Made by a program: the position numbers and the translations under genes. The notes below the pieces were generated by a model. That model ran no database searches. It worked only from the letters and a program-made list of their open reading frames with translations, and was not told where the DNA came from. Positions 1 to 8,149 of a stretch of DNA of 64,000 nucleotides are shown piece by piece. Source of the DNA: Pseudomonas vlassakiae (GTDB lineage: Bacteria; Pseudomonadota; Gammaproteobacteria; Pseudomonadales; Pseudomonadaceae); assembly GCF_014269035.2 (NCBI RefSeq), contig NZ_JABWRP020000014.1, positions 124,001 to 188,000 of the forward strand, read 5' to 3'. Position 1 is the stretch's first letter. Every line of letters starts with the position of its first letter.

Positions 1-123
1 CTGCACGGCTTGCATGTCGATGGGCGCGTTGTGGTCGTCGACTTCTGCGGCAGCGGCCAGGGTCCAGGGCAGCGCCAGTGCGATCAGCAACGTGGCGCCC
101 ACAGCATGGTGATGGTTACGCAT
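1..123 (-). CDS. Partial small exported protein, N-terminus only
   Basis: Only the first 41 codons are in the window. Reading leftward from the ATG at 123, they encode MRNHHHAVGATLLIALALPW followed by TLAAAAEVDDHNAP, a clear Sec-type signal peptide with likely cleavage after the Ala run. A strong ribosome binding site (GAGGAGGAG) lies 6 bases before the ATG. The gene follows the LysR gene on the same strand after 60 bases, so the two may be co-transcribed. The mature protein is cut off by the window edge and I cannot name it. Confidence 0.7.
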   Translation of the reverse strand, partial: MRNHHHAVGATLLIALALPWTLAAAAEVDDHNAPIDMQAVQ

Positions 124-183
124 GGTCAGCTCCTCCTCAAGGAGATGGCTTACCTGATGTTTGACCTCACACCCTGCTGATGT

Positions 184-1056
184 TCACGCCGCCCGCCGCT
201 CTTCGAGAAGTTTCACGAACATGCTCAGGCTGCGCGAAACCGTGCCACGACGCCATACCAACCAGGTCTTGAGGTAGCGGAACTGCTCCTGCATCGGCCA
301 GGCGCAGACCGTGCTGCAGCCAGGCATGTTGTCGAGCATGCTGCGCGGCAGCATGGCCAGGCCGGCACCGGCGCTGACGCAGGCGAGCATGCCATGGTAC
401 GACTCCATTTCGTGGATCTTGCCGGGCACCGCCTGGTCCTGGACAAACCAGTTCTCGAAGTGGTGGCGGTACGAGCAGTTGGCGCGAAAGGCATAGATGC
501 TCGCGCCGTTGACGTCCTGGGCACGGGTGACCGGGGCGTGGTTGAGGGGCGAGATGATCACCATCTCCTCCTCGAACACCGGCATGCCTTCGAGCGTGGG
601 ATGCAGCACCGGGCCGTCGACGAAGGCCGCCACCAGGCGTCCCGACAGCACGCCTTCGAGCATGGTGCCGGAAGGCCCGGTGGACAGGTCGAGGTCGACT
701 TTGGGGTAGCGCTGGTTGTAGGCCGCCAGCAGCGCCGGAATGCGCACCGCCGCCGTGCTCTCCAGCGAACCCAGGGCGAAAGTACCCTGGGGATCCTCGC
801 CGGCCACGGTCAGGCGTGCCTCGTGCACCAGGTCGAGGATGCGCCGGGTGTACTCAAGGAAGTTCCAGCCCGCTGGCGACAGGCGCAGGCGGCTCTTCTC
901 GCGGATGAACAGCTCGACGCCGAGGTCTTCCTCCAGCTGCTTGATGCGCGTGGTCAGGTTCGACGGCACCCGATGGATATGCTGGGCGGCGGCGCTGATG
1001 CTGCCCTGCTCGGCCACGGCCTTGAAGATTTCCAGTTGCACCAGGTCCACAGTCAT
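184..1056 (-). CDS. LysR-family transcriptional regulator, PtrR-like
   Basis: This 290-residue protein has the usual LysR layout: a winged helix-turn-helix in about residues 3-62 (LVQLEIFKAVAEQGSISAAA, then a recognition helix ending in LTTRIKQLEEDLG) and a LysR substrate-binding domain from about 90 onward. The length is normal for the family. It is divergent from the semialdehyde dehydrogenase gene at 1158, the usual geometry for a LysR regulator and its target. In enterobacteria the sad (yneI) gene is likewise divergent from a LysR gene (yneJ/ptrR) that responds to putrescine catabolism, so control of the dehydrogenase is the most likely job. That assignment is inferred from neighbourhood. 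The ATG has GGAG just upstream. Confidence 0.85.
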   Translation of the reverse strand: MTVDLVQLEIFKAVAEQGSISAAAQHIHRVPSNLTTRIKQLEEDLGVELFIREKSRLRLSPAGWNFLEYTRRILDLVHEARLTVAGEDPQGTFALGSLESTAAVRIPALLAAYNQRYPKVDLDLSTGPSGTMLEGVLSGRLVAAFVDGPVLHPTLEGMPVFEEEMVIISPLNHAPVTRAQDVNGASIYAFRANCSYRHHFENWFVQDQAVPGKIHEMESYHGMLACVSAGAGLAMLPRSMLDNMPGCSTVCAWPMQEQFRYLKTWLVWRRGTVSRSLSMFVKLLEERRAA

Positions 1057-1157
1057 TCTCCAAACGTGAATGTTTCGCTCATTATTATTCAGTTTTCATT
1101 AAAGCCATAGCCCACTAGTCTGGGGTCACCGAGTAACAACAACGAGAGTGTCCAGCC
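1057..1157. promoter_or_regulatory. Divergent promoter region, LysR gene / sad
   Basis: These 101 bases separate two divergent starts. The stretch around 1078-1105 is markedly AT-rich compared with the flanking genes and should hold both promoters and the LysR binding site. I could not choose a single convincing -35/-10 pair or T-N11-A box by eye. Confidence 0.5.
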
Positions 1158-2543
1158 ATGAGTGCGATCAGCAGCCTGACCCACGCCATCTCCGTCGACC
1201 CGTTCAGCGGCGAGCAGATCGGCGCCTACCCCTTCGACACCGACGCCGCACTGGAAGCGGCGCTGCAACGTGCCAAGGCTGGCTACGGCAACTGGCGCCA
1301 AGTGTCGCTGGGTCAGCGCAGCGAGTACCTGCTCGCCCTGGCCAGCACCCTCGAAGCCAAGGCCGAAGCCTTCGCGCAGATGATCAGCCGTGAAATCGGC
1401 AAGCCGATCGCCCAGGCCCGCGGTGAAGTCGCCAAATGCGTCAGCCTGTGCCGCTGGTATGCCGAGCACGGCCCGGCGATGCTCGCCGCCGAGCCGACCC
1501 AGGTCGAGAAAGCCCGCATCGAGTACCGCCCGCTGGGCCCGATCCTCGCCGTGATGCCGTGGAACTTCCCGGTCTGGCAGGTGCTGCGCGGCGCCGTGCC
1601 GGCGATCCTGGCCGGCAACACCTATGTCCTGAAGCACGCACCGAACGTGATGGGCAGCGCCTACCTGCTGGGTGAACTGTTCCAGGACGCCGGCCTGCCT
1701 GAAGGCGTGTTCGAAGTGCTGAACGTCACCCCGGACGGCGTCACTCGCGCCATCAACGACGTGCGCATCGCCGCCGTGACCCTGACCGGCAGCGTGCGCG
1801 CCGGCATGGCCATCGGAGCCCAGGCAGGTGCCGCGCTGAAGAAATGCGTGCTGGAGCTGGGCGGTTCCGACCCGTTCATCGTCTTGGCTGATGCTGATAT
1901 CGACGCCGCTGTGCAGGCCGCCGTGATCGGTCGCTACCAGAACACCGGCCAGGTCTGCGCCGCCGCCAAGCGCCTGATCATTGAAGAAAGCATCGTCGAG
2001 GAATTCACGCACAAGTTCGTCGAAGCCACGCGCAAGCTGAAAGTCGGCAACCCGCTGGAAGACGACACCTACATCGGCCCGATGGCCCGCTATGACCTGC
2101 GTGACGAGCTGGATGGCCAGGTCCAGGCGTCGCTGGCCGAAGGCGCCAGCCTGCTGCTGGGCGGCAACAAGGTCGAAGGCGTGGGCAACTTCTATGCACC
2201 GACCGTGCTGGCCAACGTCACCCCGGACATGACCGCGTTCAAGCAGGAGCTGTTCGGGCCAGTGGCGGCGATCATCACGGCCCGTGACGCCGACCATGCG
2301 CTTGAGCTGGCCAACGACAGCGAGTTCGGCCTGGCGTCGACCGTCTACACCGCCGACTATGCACTGGCCGAGCGCATGACAGCAGCGCTGGACACCGGTG
2401 GCGTGTTCATCAACGGGTACTGCGCCTCGGACCCCCGCGTGGCGTTTGGCGGCGTGAAGAAGAGCGGCTTCGGCCGTGAACTGTCGCACTTTGGGGTGCG
2501 CGAGTTCACCAATGCCCAGACCGTGTGGCTGGACCGCAACTGA
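1158..2543 (+). CDS. sad: NAD(P)-dependent succinate semialdehyde dehydrogenase, Sad/YneI type
   Basis: The 461-residue protein is a short-form aldehyde dehydrogenase of the length of E. coli Sad (YneI, about 462), which oxidises succinate semialdehyde to succinate at the end of the putrescine/GABA route. The Rossmann-type cofactor region carries PWNFPVWQ. The general-base glutamate lies in LELGGSDPF (E233) and the catalytic cysteine in NTGQVCAAAKR (C267), so the enzyme should be active. The ATG at 1158 gives the family's usual N-terminus. The polyamine genes at 5.6-9.4 kb fit a role in degrading the semialdehyde made from polyamines. Substrate choice is from family resemblance; other short semialdehydes remain possible. 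Confidence 0.82.
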   Translation: MSAISSLTHAISVDPFSGEQIGAYPFDTDAALEAALQRAKAGYGNWRQVSLGQRSEYLLALASTLEAKAEAFAQMISREIGKPIAQARGEVAKCVSLCRWYAEHGPAMLAAEPTQVEKARIEYRPLGPILAVMPWNFPVWQVLRGAVPAILAGNTYVLKHAPNVMGSAYLLGELFQDAGLPEGVFEVLNVTPDGVTRAINDVRIAAVTLTGSVRAGMAIGAQAGAALKKCVLELGGSDPFIVLADADIDAAVQAAVIGRYQNTGQVCAAAKRLIIEESIVEEFTHKFVEATRKLKVGNPLEDDTYIGPMARYDLRDELDGQVQASLAEGASLLLGGNKVEGVGNFYAPTVLANVTPDMTAFKQELFGPVAAIITARDADHALELANDSEFGLASTVYTADYALAERMTAALDTGGVFINGYCASDPRVAFGGVKKSGFGRELSHFGVREFTNAQTVWLDRN

Positions 2544-2553
2544 GTCCAGGCCC

Positions 2554-2576
2554 CCGGGGCCGCAGAGCGGCCCCGG
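2554..2576. terminator. Bidirectional hairpin between sad and the ATPase gene
   Basis: A perfect 10-bp inverted repeat (CCGGGGCCGC / GCGGCCCCGG, 3-base loop) fills the 35-base gap between two convergent genes. There is no T-run, so termination efficiency is uncertain, but position and stem strength suggest a shared terminator. Confidence 0.6.
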
Positions 2577-2578
2577 CG

Positions 2579-4495
2579 TTAGCCATCCCGGACCTGGTCC
2601 TTGACCCAGTCCAGCATCCCCCCCGGCACGATCAGTTCGTGCCGCGCCCGCGAACAGGCGGTATACAGCCCCGCCAACAGCCGCGCCCGCTCGTTGCGAT
2701 TGCCCGCCGTGCTCGGTGCCACCATCAGCTCCGGCGACACCATCACCCGGGCGAACTCCATGTTCTTCACATCCCGCACCCGGCCAAGGAACAGCTTTGG
2801 CGCCTTGTCCCAGCGGTAACGGCTCTTGGCCTTGGCAAAGTGCTCGGGGGTATAGCCTTTGCGCAGCATGCCGGCCACGGCGACAAAGGCCTTGTCGTCG
2901 CCCTTGTCCTGCTCCAGCGCCTGCCAGCTGGGGTAACGGAACAACATCGGGTGGCGCGCCCGGGTGCCATAGCGGTACAGCTCGATGCAGTCCTCGACGA
3001 ACAGCTCGAAGTCCTTGCGCGCGCTTTGCAGCAGCACGAAAGGCACCCCTTGATGGGTCAGGCGCTGGAACCAGCCGAACAGGCCCCACTCGTCATCGAC
3101 GATCAAGGCGGTTGGCTGCTCAGGCACGGTCACCGTGTCGAAGAAACTCACCCGCGTGTAATGCTCGGCACTGCCGCTGAAGGCCGCCTGGATCGCCGCC
3201 GGGTGCGCCTGGATCAACGGGTTGAGCACGCCGTCCATGGCCGGGCCAGCGCGCAGCGAGTGGTCGATGTAACGCTGGCGGATGAAATTGCCATGGTGCG
3301 GGCTGAGGCCATTGAGGTTCTGCAGCTCGTCACCCAGGGCAATCACCGACTGCGGACTGCGATCGAGCACCGCGAGCATCGGCGCGGACAATTCATGGGC
3401 TTCGTCGACAATGACGTGGCTGTAGCGGCTGTCGATCACCTCGGCAGTCAGCGACAACAGCTTGACCCGGTGATAGTCACGCACTGGCAGCTGGATTTCG
3501 CGGGCTGACGGGCGAATCAGCTCCTGCCAATACAGGCGCGCCTTCTCCAGCAGCACTTCCTGGTCCAGCGGCGAGGTACCCGGCCCGGCCCAGGGCAAGT
3601 GATGCAGCTGCAACTGGCTGTCGCCGCTGCGGCAGAAACTGCGCACGGCTTTGACGCACAGGGCCACCACATCGCGTGCGGCGAGCGGGCCGATGTCGGG
3701 GATGTTCAGCCAGCGCACCACCTGCGCCTCCTGCGGGCGCCAGGACAGTTTGGTACGGTACGGGTCGCGCAGGCGCCAGCCGTTGCTGGTGAGGTCGCGG
3801 TTGAGGATGTCGTCGGCCAACTGGCCGAAGGTCATCGCGGTGTAGGCCTGGGCGTCCTTCACCCGTGCCTGCAATGCCCGCAGCTGGCCTTCGGTGAGGG
3901 CCAGCAACAGCGTGCGCTGGGGGTCGAGCAGGCGTGCGAACTGGTGGATCAGGAAGGTCTTGCCGGTGCCGGCGAAACCCTGCACGGCAACCGATTCGTC
4001 GACGCCGCAAAGGAATTCGCGCAGCAAGCGGTTCTGTTGGTCACTGAGCATCAGGTCACTGCCCAGTGATGGCAGGTAGACCGGGTGGAGCGGGGTCACA
4101 CGCTGGCGGTAGCTGTCGGCGAACTGGAAATTCCACTGGCCTTCGGCATCCTGGAACTCGTCGGCCTGGTACTCGGTTTCCGCCGACACCAGGCCCACGC
4201 CGTTCTCACCCAGCATGCCCAGCCCCATGGCGAACGCCTCGCGGTCGAAATGCTGCGCGACCTGCCCCTGGAAGCGCCCCGGGGCGGCACCCTCGACTTC
4301 ATTGGCGATGCGCACGATCTCGGCGAAGCGACGCTCCTGCGCGTCCGCCGAGGCGCTGGCCGGTTGGCGTGGCAGGTTCTGCACGAACAGCACGGCGGCC
4401 GCCTCCAGCAGGCTGGCGGTCGGGAAGAAGTCGGTGGCGGTGGGCGCGCTGGCCAGGCGGTCGGCCTGGTCGCTGGGCAAAGGCAGGTAGAACAT
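2579..4495 (-). CDS. UvrD-like P-loop ATPase/helicase-domain protein
   Basis: From the ATG at 4495 (preceded by GAGGT 5 bases away) this is a 638-residue protein. The first 150 residues are a unique N-terminal region with no motif I recognise. A Walker A motif (GFAGTGKT, about residues 173-180) and a Walker B of the DEAH type (VIVDEAHEL) follow. The C-terminus has the UvrD-type motif ending in LYTACSRARHELIV, where the arginines act in ATP hydrolysis in superfamily 1 helicases. This points to a DNA- or RNA-dependent ATPase. No nuclease domain, signal peptide or obvious partner gene is visible. It converges on sad and lies 74 bases downstream of the AraC gene, possibly in one transcript with it. 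Its biological role is unknown. Confidence 0.75.
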   Translation of the reverse strand: MFYLPLPSDQADRLASAPTATDFFPTASLLEAAAVLFVQNLPRQPASASADAQERRFAEIVRIANEVEGAAPGRFQGQVAQHFDREAFAMGLGMLGENGVGLVSAETEYQADEFQDAEGQWNFQFADSYRQRVTPLHPVYLPSLGSDLMLSDQQNRLLREFLCGVDESVAVQGFAGTGKTFLIHQFARLLDPQRTLLLALTEGQLRALQARVKDAQAYTAMTFGQLADDILNRDLTSNGWRLRDPYRTKLSWRPQEAQVVRWLNIPDIGPLAARDVVALCVKAVRSFCRSGDSQLQLHHLPWAGPGTSPLDQEVLLEKARLYWQELIRPSAREIQLPVRDYHRVKLLSLTAEVIDSRYSHVIVDEAHELSAPMLAVLDRSPQSVIALGDELQNLNGLSPHHGNFIRQRYIDHSLRAGPAMDGVLNPLIQAHPAAIQAAFSGSAEHYTRVSFFDTVTVPEQPTALIVDDEWGLFGWFQRLTHQGVPFVLLQSARKDFELFVEDCIELYRYGTRARHPMLFRYPSWQALEQDKGDDKAFVAVAGMLRKGYTPEHFAKAKSRYRWDKAPKLFLGRVRDVKNMEFARVMVSPELMVAPSTAGNRNERARLLAGLYTACSRARHELIVPGGMLDWVKDQVRDG

Positions 4496-4569
4496 CGGGA
4501 CCTCGGGTGGAAACTGCCGGGCACGATAGCAATTTTCCAGTGGGAATGCCGGTATGAACAGCAAAAAAC

Positions 4570-5547
4570 TCAGCCTCTGCTCCGCTTGAGTGTTTCGCTC
4601 GGAAACTCCTTGAACAACTGCCGGTAACTCTCTGAAAACCTTCCCAAATGCCAGAATGACCAGCGCATGGCCACCTCGGCCACGGTCACTTCGCCGCCGC
4701 GTAACAAATCCCGCCGCGCACCGTTGAGTCGACGCAAGCGCAACCAGTGCGCCGGCGGCATCCCGGTGAAGGCCTTGAACGCCTGCTGCAGCTGGCGCAG
4801 CGAGACACCGGCGACCTCGGCCAGCTCCACCAGATTGAGCGTTTCTTCCGGGCAATCTGCCGCCCATTCGCTGACCCGCTGCATGATCGCCCGCTCCTCG
4901 CCGCGCCGCCCCAAGGCCCCGCCTTGCAAGCGCTGGCAGGCATTGTCGAGGATGAACAGGCAGTCTTCGAGCAACTGCTCGGCCAGTGCCTGCCCTTGCA
5001 GCGGGCAGTCTGCCTGGCCAAGGCGGGTCAAGGTGGCGCTCAGCCAGCTGCCGAACAACGCGTTCTGCCCACTGCCCAGCGGCACCATGAACAACCCTTC
5101 GAGCCGGTGCAGGTCCAGGCCATGGCGGGCGAGAAAGGCCTGGTCGAACACCACGGCCACTTCCTGGTAGTTCTCCGGGGTAATCCAGATGTTACGGCTT
5201 TGTTCGTTGAGCAGGTACAGGCTGTTCTCGCTCTGGTCGAAACAGAACGCCAGCGAACCGCTCGGTGCGCGGAAAAACTGCTCGACGCGGGTATTGAGCC
5301 GTTCCTCGTAGACCTCCACGCCATCGAGCCCCAGGCAGCGCAGCTGGCCGCTGAAATGTCCTGGCGACATCTGCCGGTACTGCTGCTGCCAACCGGGAGT
5401 GGCGCGCACCTGTTCGGTGACATCGGTGGTGTGGAAAGCCTGGACCTGCAAGGCGTTGGGCGCTGTCACGCTTTGTCCTAGTTGCACTCTTTTGGTGCAT
5501 TCATCGCTGAAGAAAGTGGATAGATGGCTTTGCGAGCCTGCGCTCAA
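4570..5547 (-). CDS. AraC-family transcriptional regulator
   Basis: The C-terminal 100 residues form the double helix-turn-helix of AraC proteins (EETLNLVELAEVAGVSLRQL, then the second helix pair around VAEVAMRWSFWHLGRFSESY). The N-terminal 220 residues are a non-cupin sensor region resembling the EutR/ArgR-like AraC group. I chose the TTG at 5547 because it has GGAG at correct spacing and gives 325 residues; an upstream TTG at 5607 and downstream GTG codons are alternatives. The gene is divergent from the gamma-glutamylpolyamine synthetase gene at 5621, so it probably controls that polyamine operon. The target is inferred from position alone. Confidence 0.82.
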   Translation of the reverse strand: MSAGSQSHLSTFFSDECTKRVQLGQSVTAPNALQVQAFHTTDVTEQVRATPGWQQQYRQMSPGHFSGQLRCLGLDGVEVYEERLNTRVEQFFRAPSGSLAFCFDQSENSLYLLNEQSRNIWITPENYQEVAVVFDQAFLARHGLDLHRLEGLFMVPLGSGQNALFGSWLSATLTRLGQADCPLQGQALAEQLLEDCLFILDNACQRLQGGALGRRGEERAIMQRVSEWAADCPEETLNLVELAEVAGVSLRQLQQAFKAFTGMPPAHWLRLRRLNGARRDLLRGGEVTVAEVAMRWSFWHLGRFSESYRQLFKEFPSETLKRSRG

Positions 5548-5620
5548 GATAGTCTCCAGCGCGCCACCTGGGAAGTCACCGGCACTGCCGCGCACACGAA
5601 ACCCCAACCAAGAGGTCTGT

Positions 5621-6979
5621 ATGAACGCCCCCTTCGATCAGCTGTCCGCCTGGCTGAAAGAACACCGCATCACCGAAGTCGAATGCGTGATCAGCGACCT
5701 GACCGGCATCGCCCGCGGCAAGATCGCACCGACCGCCAAGTTCCTTCACGAACGCGGCATGCGCCTGCCAGAAAGCGTGCTGCTGCAGACCGTCACCGGC
5801 GATTACGTCGATGACGACATCTACTACAGCCTGCTCGATGCAGCCGACATCGACATGGTCTGCCGCCCCGACCCGACGGCCGTCTACCAGATCCCGTGGG
5901 CCATCGAGCCCACCGCCATCGTCATTCACGACACGTTCGACAAGCAGGGCAACCCGATCGAGCTGTCGCCACGCAACGTGCTGAAGAAGGTGCTCAAGCT
6001 GTATGCCGACAAAGGCTGGCAGCCGATCGTCGCGCCAGAGATGGAATTCTACCTGACCCAGCGCTGCGAAGACCCGGACCTGCCCCTGCAAGTGCCATTG
6101 GGCCGCTCGGGCCGCGCCGAAAGCGGGCGCCAGTCGTTCTCGATCGACGCCGCCAACGAATTCGACCCACTGTTCGAAGACGTCTACGACTGGTGCGAGC
6201 TGCAGGGCCTGGACCTCGACACGCTGATCCACGAAGACGGCCCGGCGCAGATGGAGATCAACTTCCGTCATGGCGACGCGCTGGACCTGGCCGACCAGAT
6301 CACCGTGTTCAAGCGCACCATGCGTGAAGCCGCGCTCAAGCACAACGTCACCGCCACCTTCATGGCCAAGCCGATCACCGACGAACCGGGCAGCGCCATG
6401 CACCTGCACCAGAGCGTGGTCGACATTGCCACCGGCAAGCCGGTGTTCGCCAACGACGATGGCAGCATGAGCGAACTGTTCCTGCACCACATCGGCGGCC
6501 TGCAGAAGTACATCCCCAAGCTGCTGCCGATGTTCGCGCCCAACGTCAACTCGTTCCGCCGCTTCCTGCCGGACACCTCGGCACCGGTCAACGTCGAATG
6601 GGGCGAGGAAAACCGCACCGCCGGCCTGCGCGTGCCAACCTCCAGCCCCGATGCGATGCGCGTGGAGAACCGCCTGCCGGGTGCCGACGCCAACCCCTAC
6701 CTGGCGATCGCCGCCAGCCTGCTGTGCGGTTACCTGGGCATGGTCGAGCAGATCGAGCCGAGCGCGCCGGTCCAGGGCCGTGCCTATGAACGGCGCAACC
6801 TGCGGCTGCCGATCACCATCGAGGATGCGCTGCAGCACATGGAAGACTGCGAAACCGTGCAGCGTTACCTGGGCAAGCAGTTCGTCCAGGGCTACGTCGC
6901 GGTCAAGCGTGCCGAGCATGAAAACTTCAAGCGCGTCATCAGCTCCTGGGAGCGCGAGTTCCTGCTGCTGAGCGTGTGA
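5621..6979 (+). CDS. Glutamine-synthetase-family gamma-glutamylpolyamine synthetase
   Basis: This 452-residue protein belongs to the glutamine synthetase fold. It has the length and context of the PuuA/PauA group, which ligates glutamate to an amino group of putrescine, spermidine or related amines using ATP. Visible family signatures are the metal/glutamate-site segment around residue 205 (EDGPAQMEINFRHGD) and HLHQS near residue 262. The adenylylation-site region of true GlnA is not apparent. AGAGG lies 6 bases before the ATG. It starts an operon with a polyamine-binding protein and a FAD amine oxidase, which together describe uptake, glutamylation and oxidation of a polyamine. The exact amine cannot be read from the sequence. 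Confidence 0.85.
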   Translation: MNAPFDQLSAWLKEHRITEVECVISDLTGIARGKIAPTAKFLHERGMRLPESVLLQTVTGDYVDDDIYYSLLDAADIDMVCRPDPTAVYQIPWAIEPTAIVIHDTFDKQGNPIELSPRNVLKKVLKLYADKGWQPIVAPEMEFYLTQRCEDPDLPLQVPLGRSGRAESGRQSFSIDAANEFDPLFEDVYDWCELQGLDLDTLIHEDGPAQMEINFRHGDALDLADQITVFKRTMREAALKHNVTATFMAKPITDEPGSAMHLHQSVVDIATGKPVFANDDGSMSELFLHHIGGLQKYIPKLLPMFAPNVNSFRRFLPDTSAPVNVEWGEENRTAGLRVPTSSPDAMRVENRLPGADANPYLAIAASLLCGYLGMVEQIEPSAPVQGRAYERRNLRLPITIEDALQHMEDCETVQRYLGKQFVQGYVAVKRAEHENFKRVISSWEREFLLLSV

Positions 6980-6987
6980 TTCACCGG

Positions 6988-7006
6988 GGAGGGCCAGGCG
7001 CCCTCC
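6988..7006 (+). repeat. Intra-operon hairpin
   Basis: GGAGGGC and GCCCTCC form a 7-bp stem with a 5-base loop between the synthetase gene and the binding-protein gene. There is no strong T-run. It may trim transcript levels or stabilise the 3' end of the synthetase message. Confidence 0.4.
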
Positions 7007-7046
7007 TTGCACCGTTTTCAAAGAACAAGACCAACGAGGTGTCGAC

Positions 7047-8135
7047 ATGCGTCATCTGCAAGCCCTGATCCCCGCTACCTTCGCCCTGCTGTTCGGCGCC
7101 GCCGCACAGGCCACGCCCAGCGTCAGCGTGTACAACTGGACCGACTACATCGGTGACACGACCCTGGCCGACTTCCAGGCCAGCAGCGGGATCAAGGTGG
7201 TCTATGACGTGTTCGACTCCAACGAAACCCTGGAAGGCAAACTGCTCGCCGGCCGCACCGGCTACGATGTGGTGGTGCCCTCCAACCACTTCCTGGCCCG
7301 CCAGGCCCAGGCCGGTGCGTTCCTGCCACTGGACCGCAGCAAGCTGCCGAACTGGCAGCACCTGGACCCGAAGCTGCTCAAGCAGCTCGAGCAGAATGAC
7401 CCTGGCAACCAGTACGCAGTGCCCTACCTTTGGGGCACCAACGGCATTGGCTATAACGTCGACAAGGTCAAGGCCGCACTGGGTGTCGACCATATCGACT
7501 CCTGGGCAACGCTGTTCGAGCCAGAGAACCTGAAGAAGCTCAAGCAATGCGGCGTGGCCTTCATGGATTCACCCGACGAGCTGTTCCCGGCAATGCTCAA
7601 CTACCTGGGCATGGACCCACGCAGCGAAAAACCGGGCGACTATGCCAAGGCTGAAGCGCGCCTGCTCGAACTGCGCCCGTACATCACCTACTTCCATTCC
7701 TCCAAGTACGTCTCGGACTTGGCCAACGGTGATATCTGCGTGGCCTTCGGCTATTCCGGCGACGTGTTCCAGGCGGCCAACCGGGCCGTGGAAGCGAAAA
7801 ACGGGGTCAAGATCGCCTACAGCATTCCAAAGGAAGGCAGCAACCTGTGGTTCGACCTGCTGGCAATCCCCAAGGATGCGCAGAACCCTGAGCAGGCCCT
7901 GGCGTTCATCAACTACCTGCTCGACCCGAAAGTGATCGCCAAGGTCAGCGCCACGGTCGGCTACGCCAACGCCAACCCGGACGCCCAGGCCTACATGGAC
8001 ACGTCTCTGGTCGACAACCCGGAGATCTACCCACCCCAGGCAGTGCTGGACAAGCTGTACATCTCCAGCACCCCGAGCCCGAAGATCATGCGGGTGATGA
8101 CCCGTTCCTGGAGCAAGATCAAGTCCAACCGTTGA
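7047..8135 (+). CDS. Periplasmic polyamine-binding protein, PotF/SpuD type
   Basis: A 362-residue extracellular solute-binding protein with a Sec signal peptide (about residues 1-22, MRHLQALIPATFALLFGAAA). The mature start (VSVYNWTDYIGDTTLADFQA) is characteristic of PotF/SpuD/SpuE periplasmic putrescine and spermidine receptors of ABC importers, and the length is typical. GAGGTG precedes the ATG. No ABC permease or ATPase gene accompanies it here, so it must use a transporter encoded elsewhere, or signal rather than transport. The stop lies 14 bases before the oxidase start, consistent with one operon. Confidence 0.9.
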   Translation: MRHLQALIPATFALLFGAAAQATPSVSVYNWTDYIGDTTLADFQASSGIKVVYDVFDSNETLEGKLLAGRTGYDVVVPSNHFLARQAQAGAFLPLDRSKLPNWQHLDPKLLKQLEQNDPGNQYAVPYLWGTNGIGYNVDKVKAALGVDHIDSWATLFEPENLKKLKQCGVAFMDSPDELFPAMLNYLGMDPRSEKPGDYAKAEARLLELRPYITYFHSSKYVSDLANGDICVAFGYSGDVFQAANRAVEAKNGVKIAYSIPKEGSNLWFDLLAIPKDAQNPEQALAFINYLLDPKVIAKVSATVGYANANPDAQAYMDTSLVDNPEIYPPQAVLDKLYISSTPSPKIMRVMTRSWSKIKSNR

Positions 8136-8149
8136 ACCGAGAACGCACC

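Noticed and set aside
1089..3089. 666-codon minus-strand frame spanning sad and the helicase-like gene
   Set aside because: Overlaps two genes with intact catalytic motifs; its translation shows no domain.
5576..7048. 490-codon minus-strand frame opposite the glutamine-synthetase-like gene
   Set aside because: Shadow of a well-supported gene, with biased composition and no motif.
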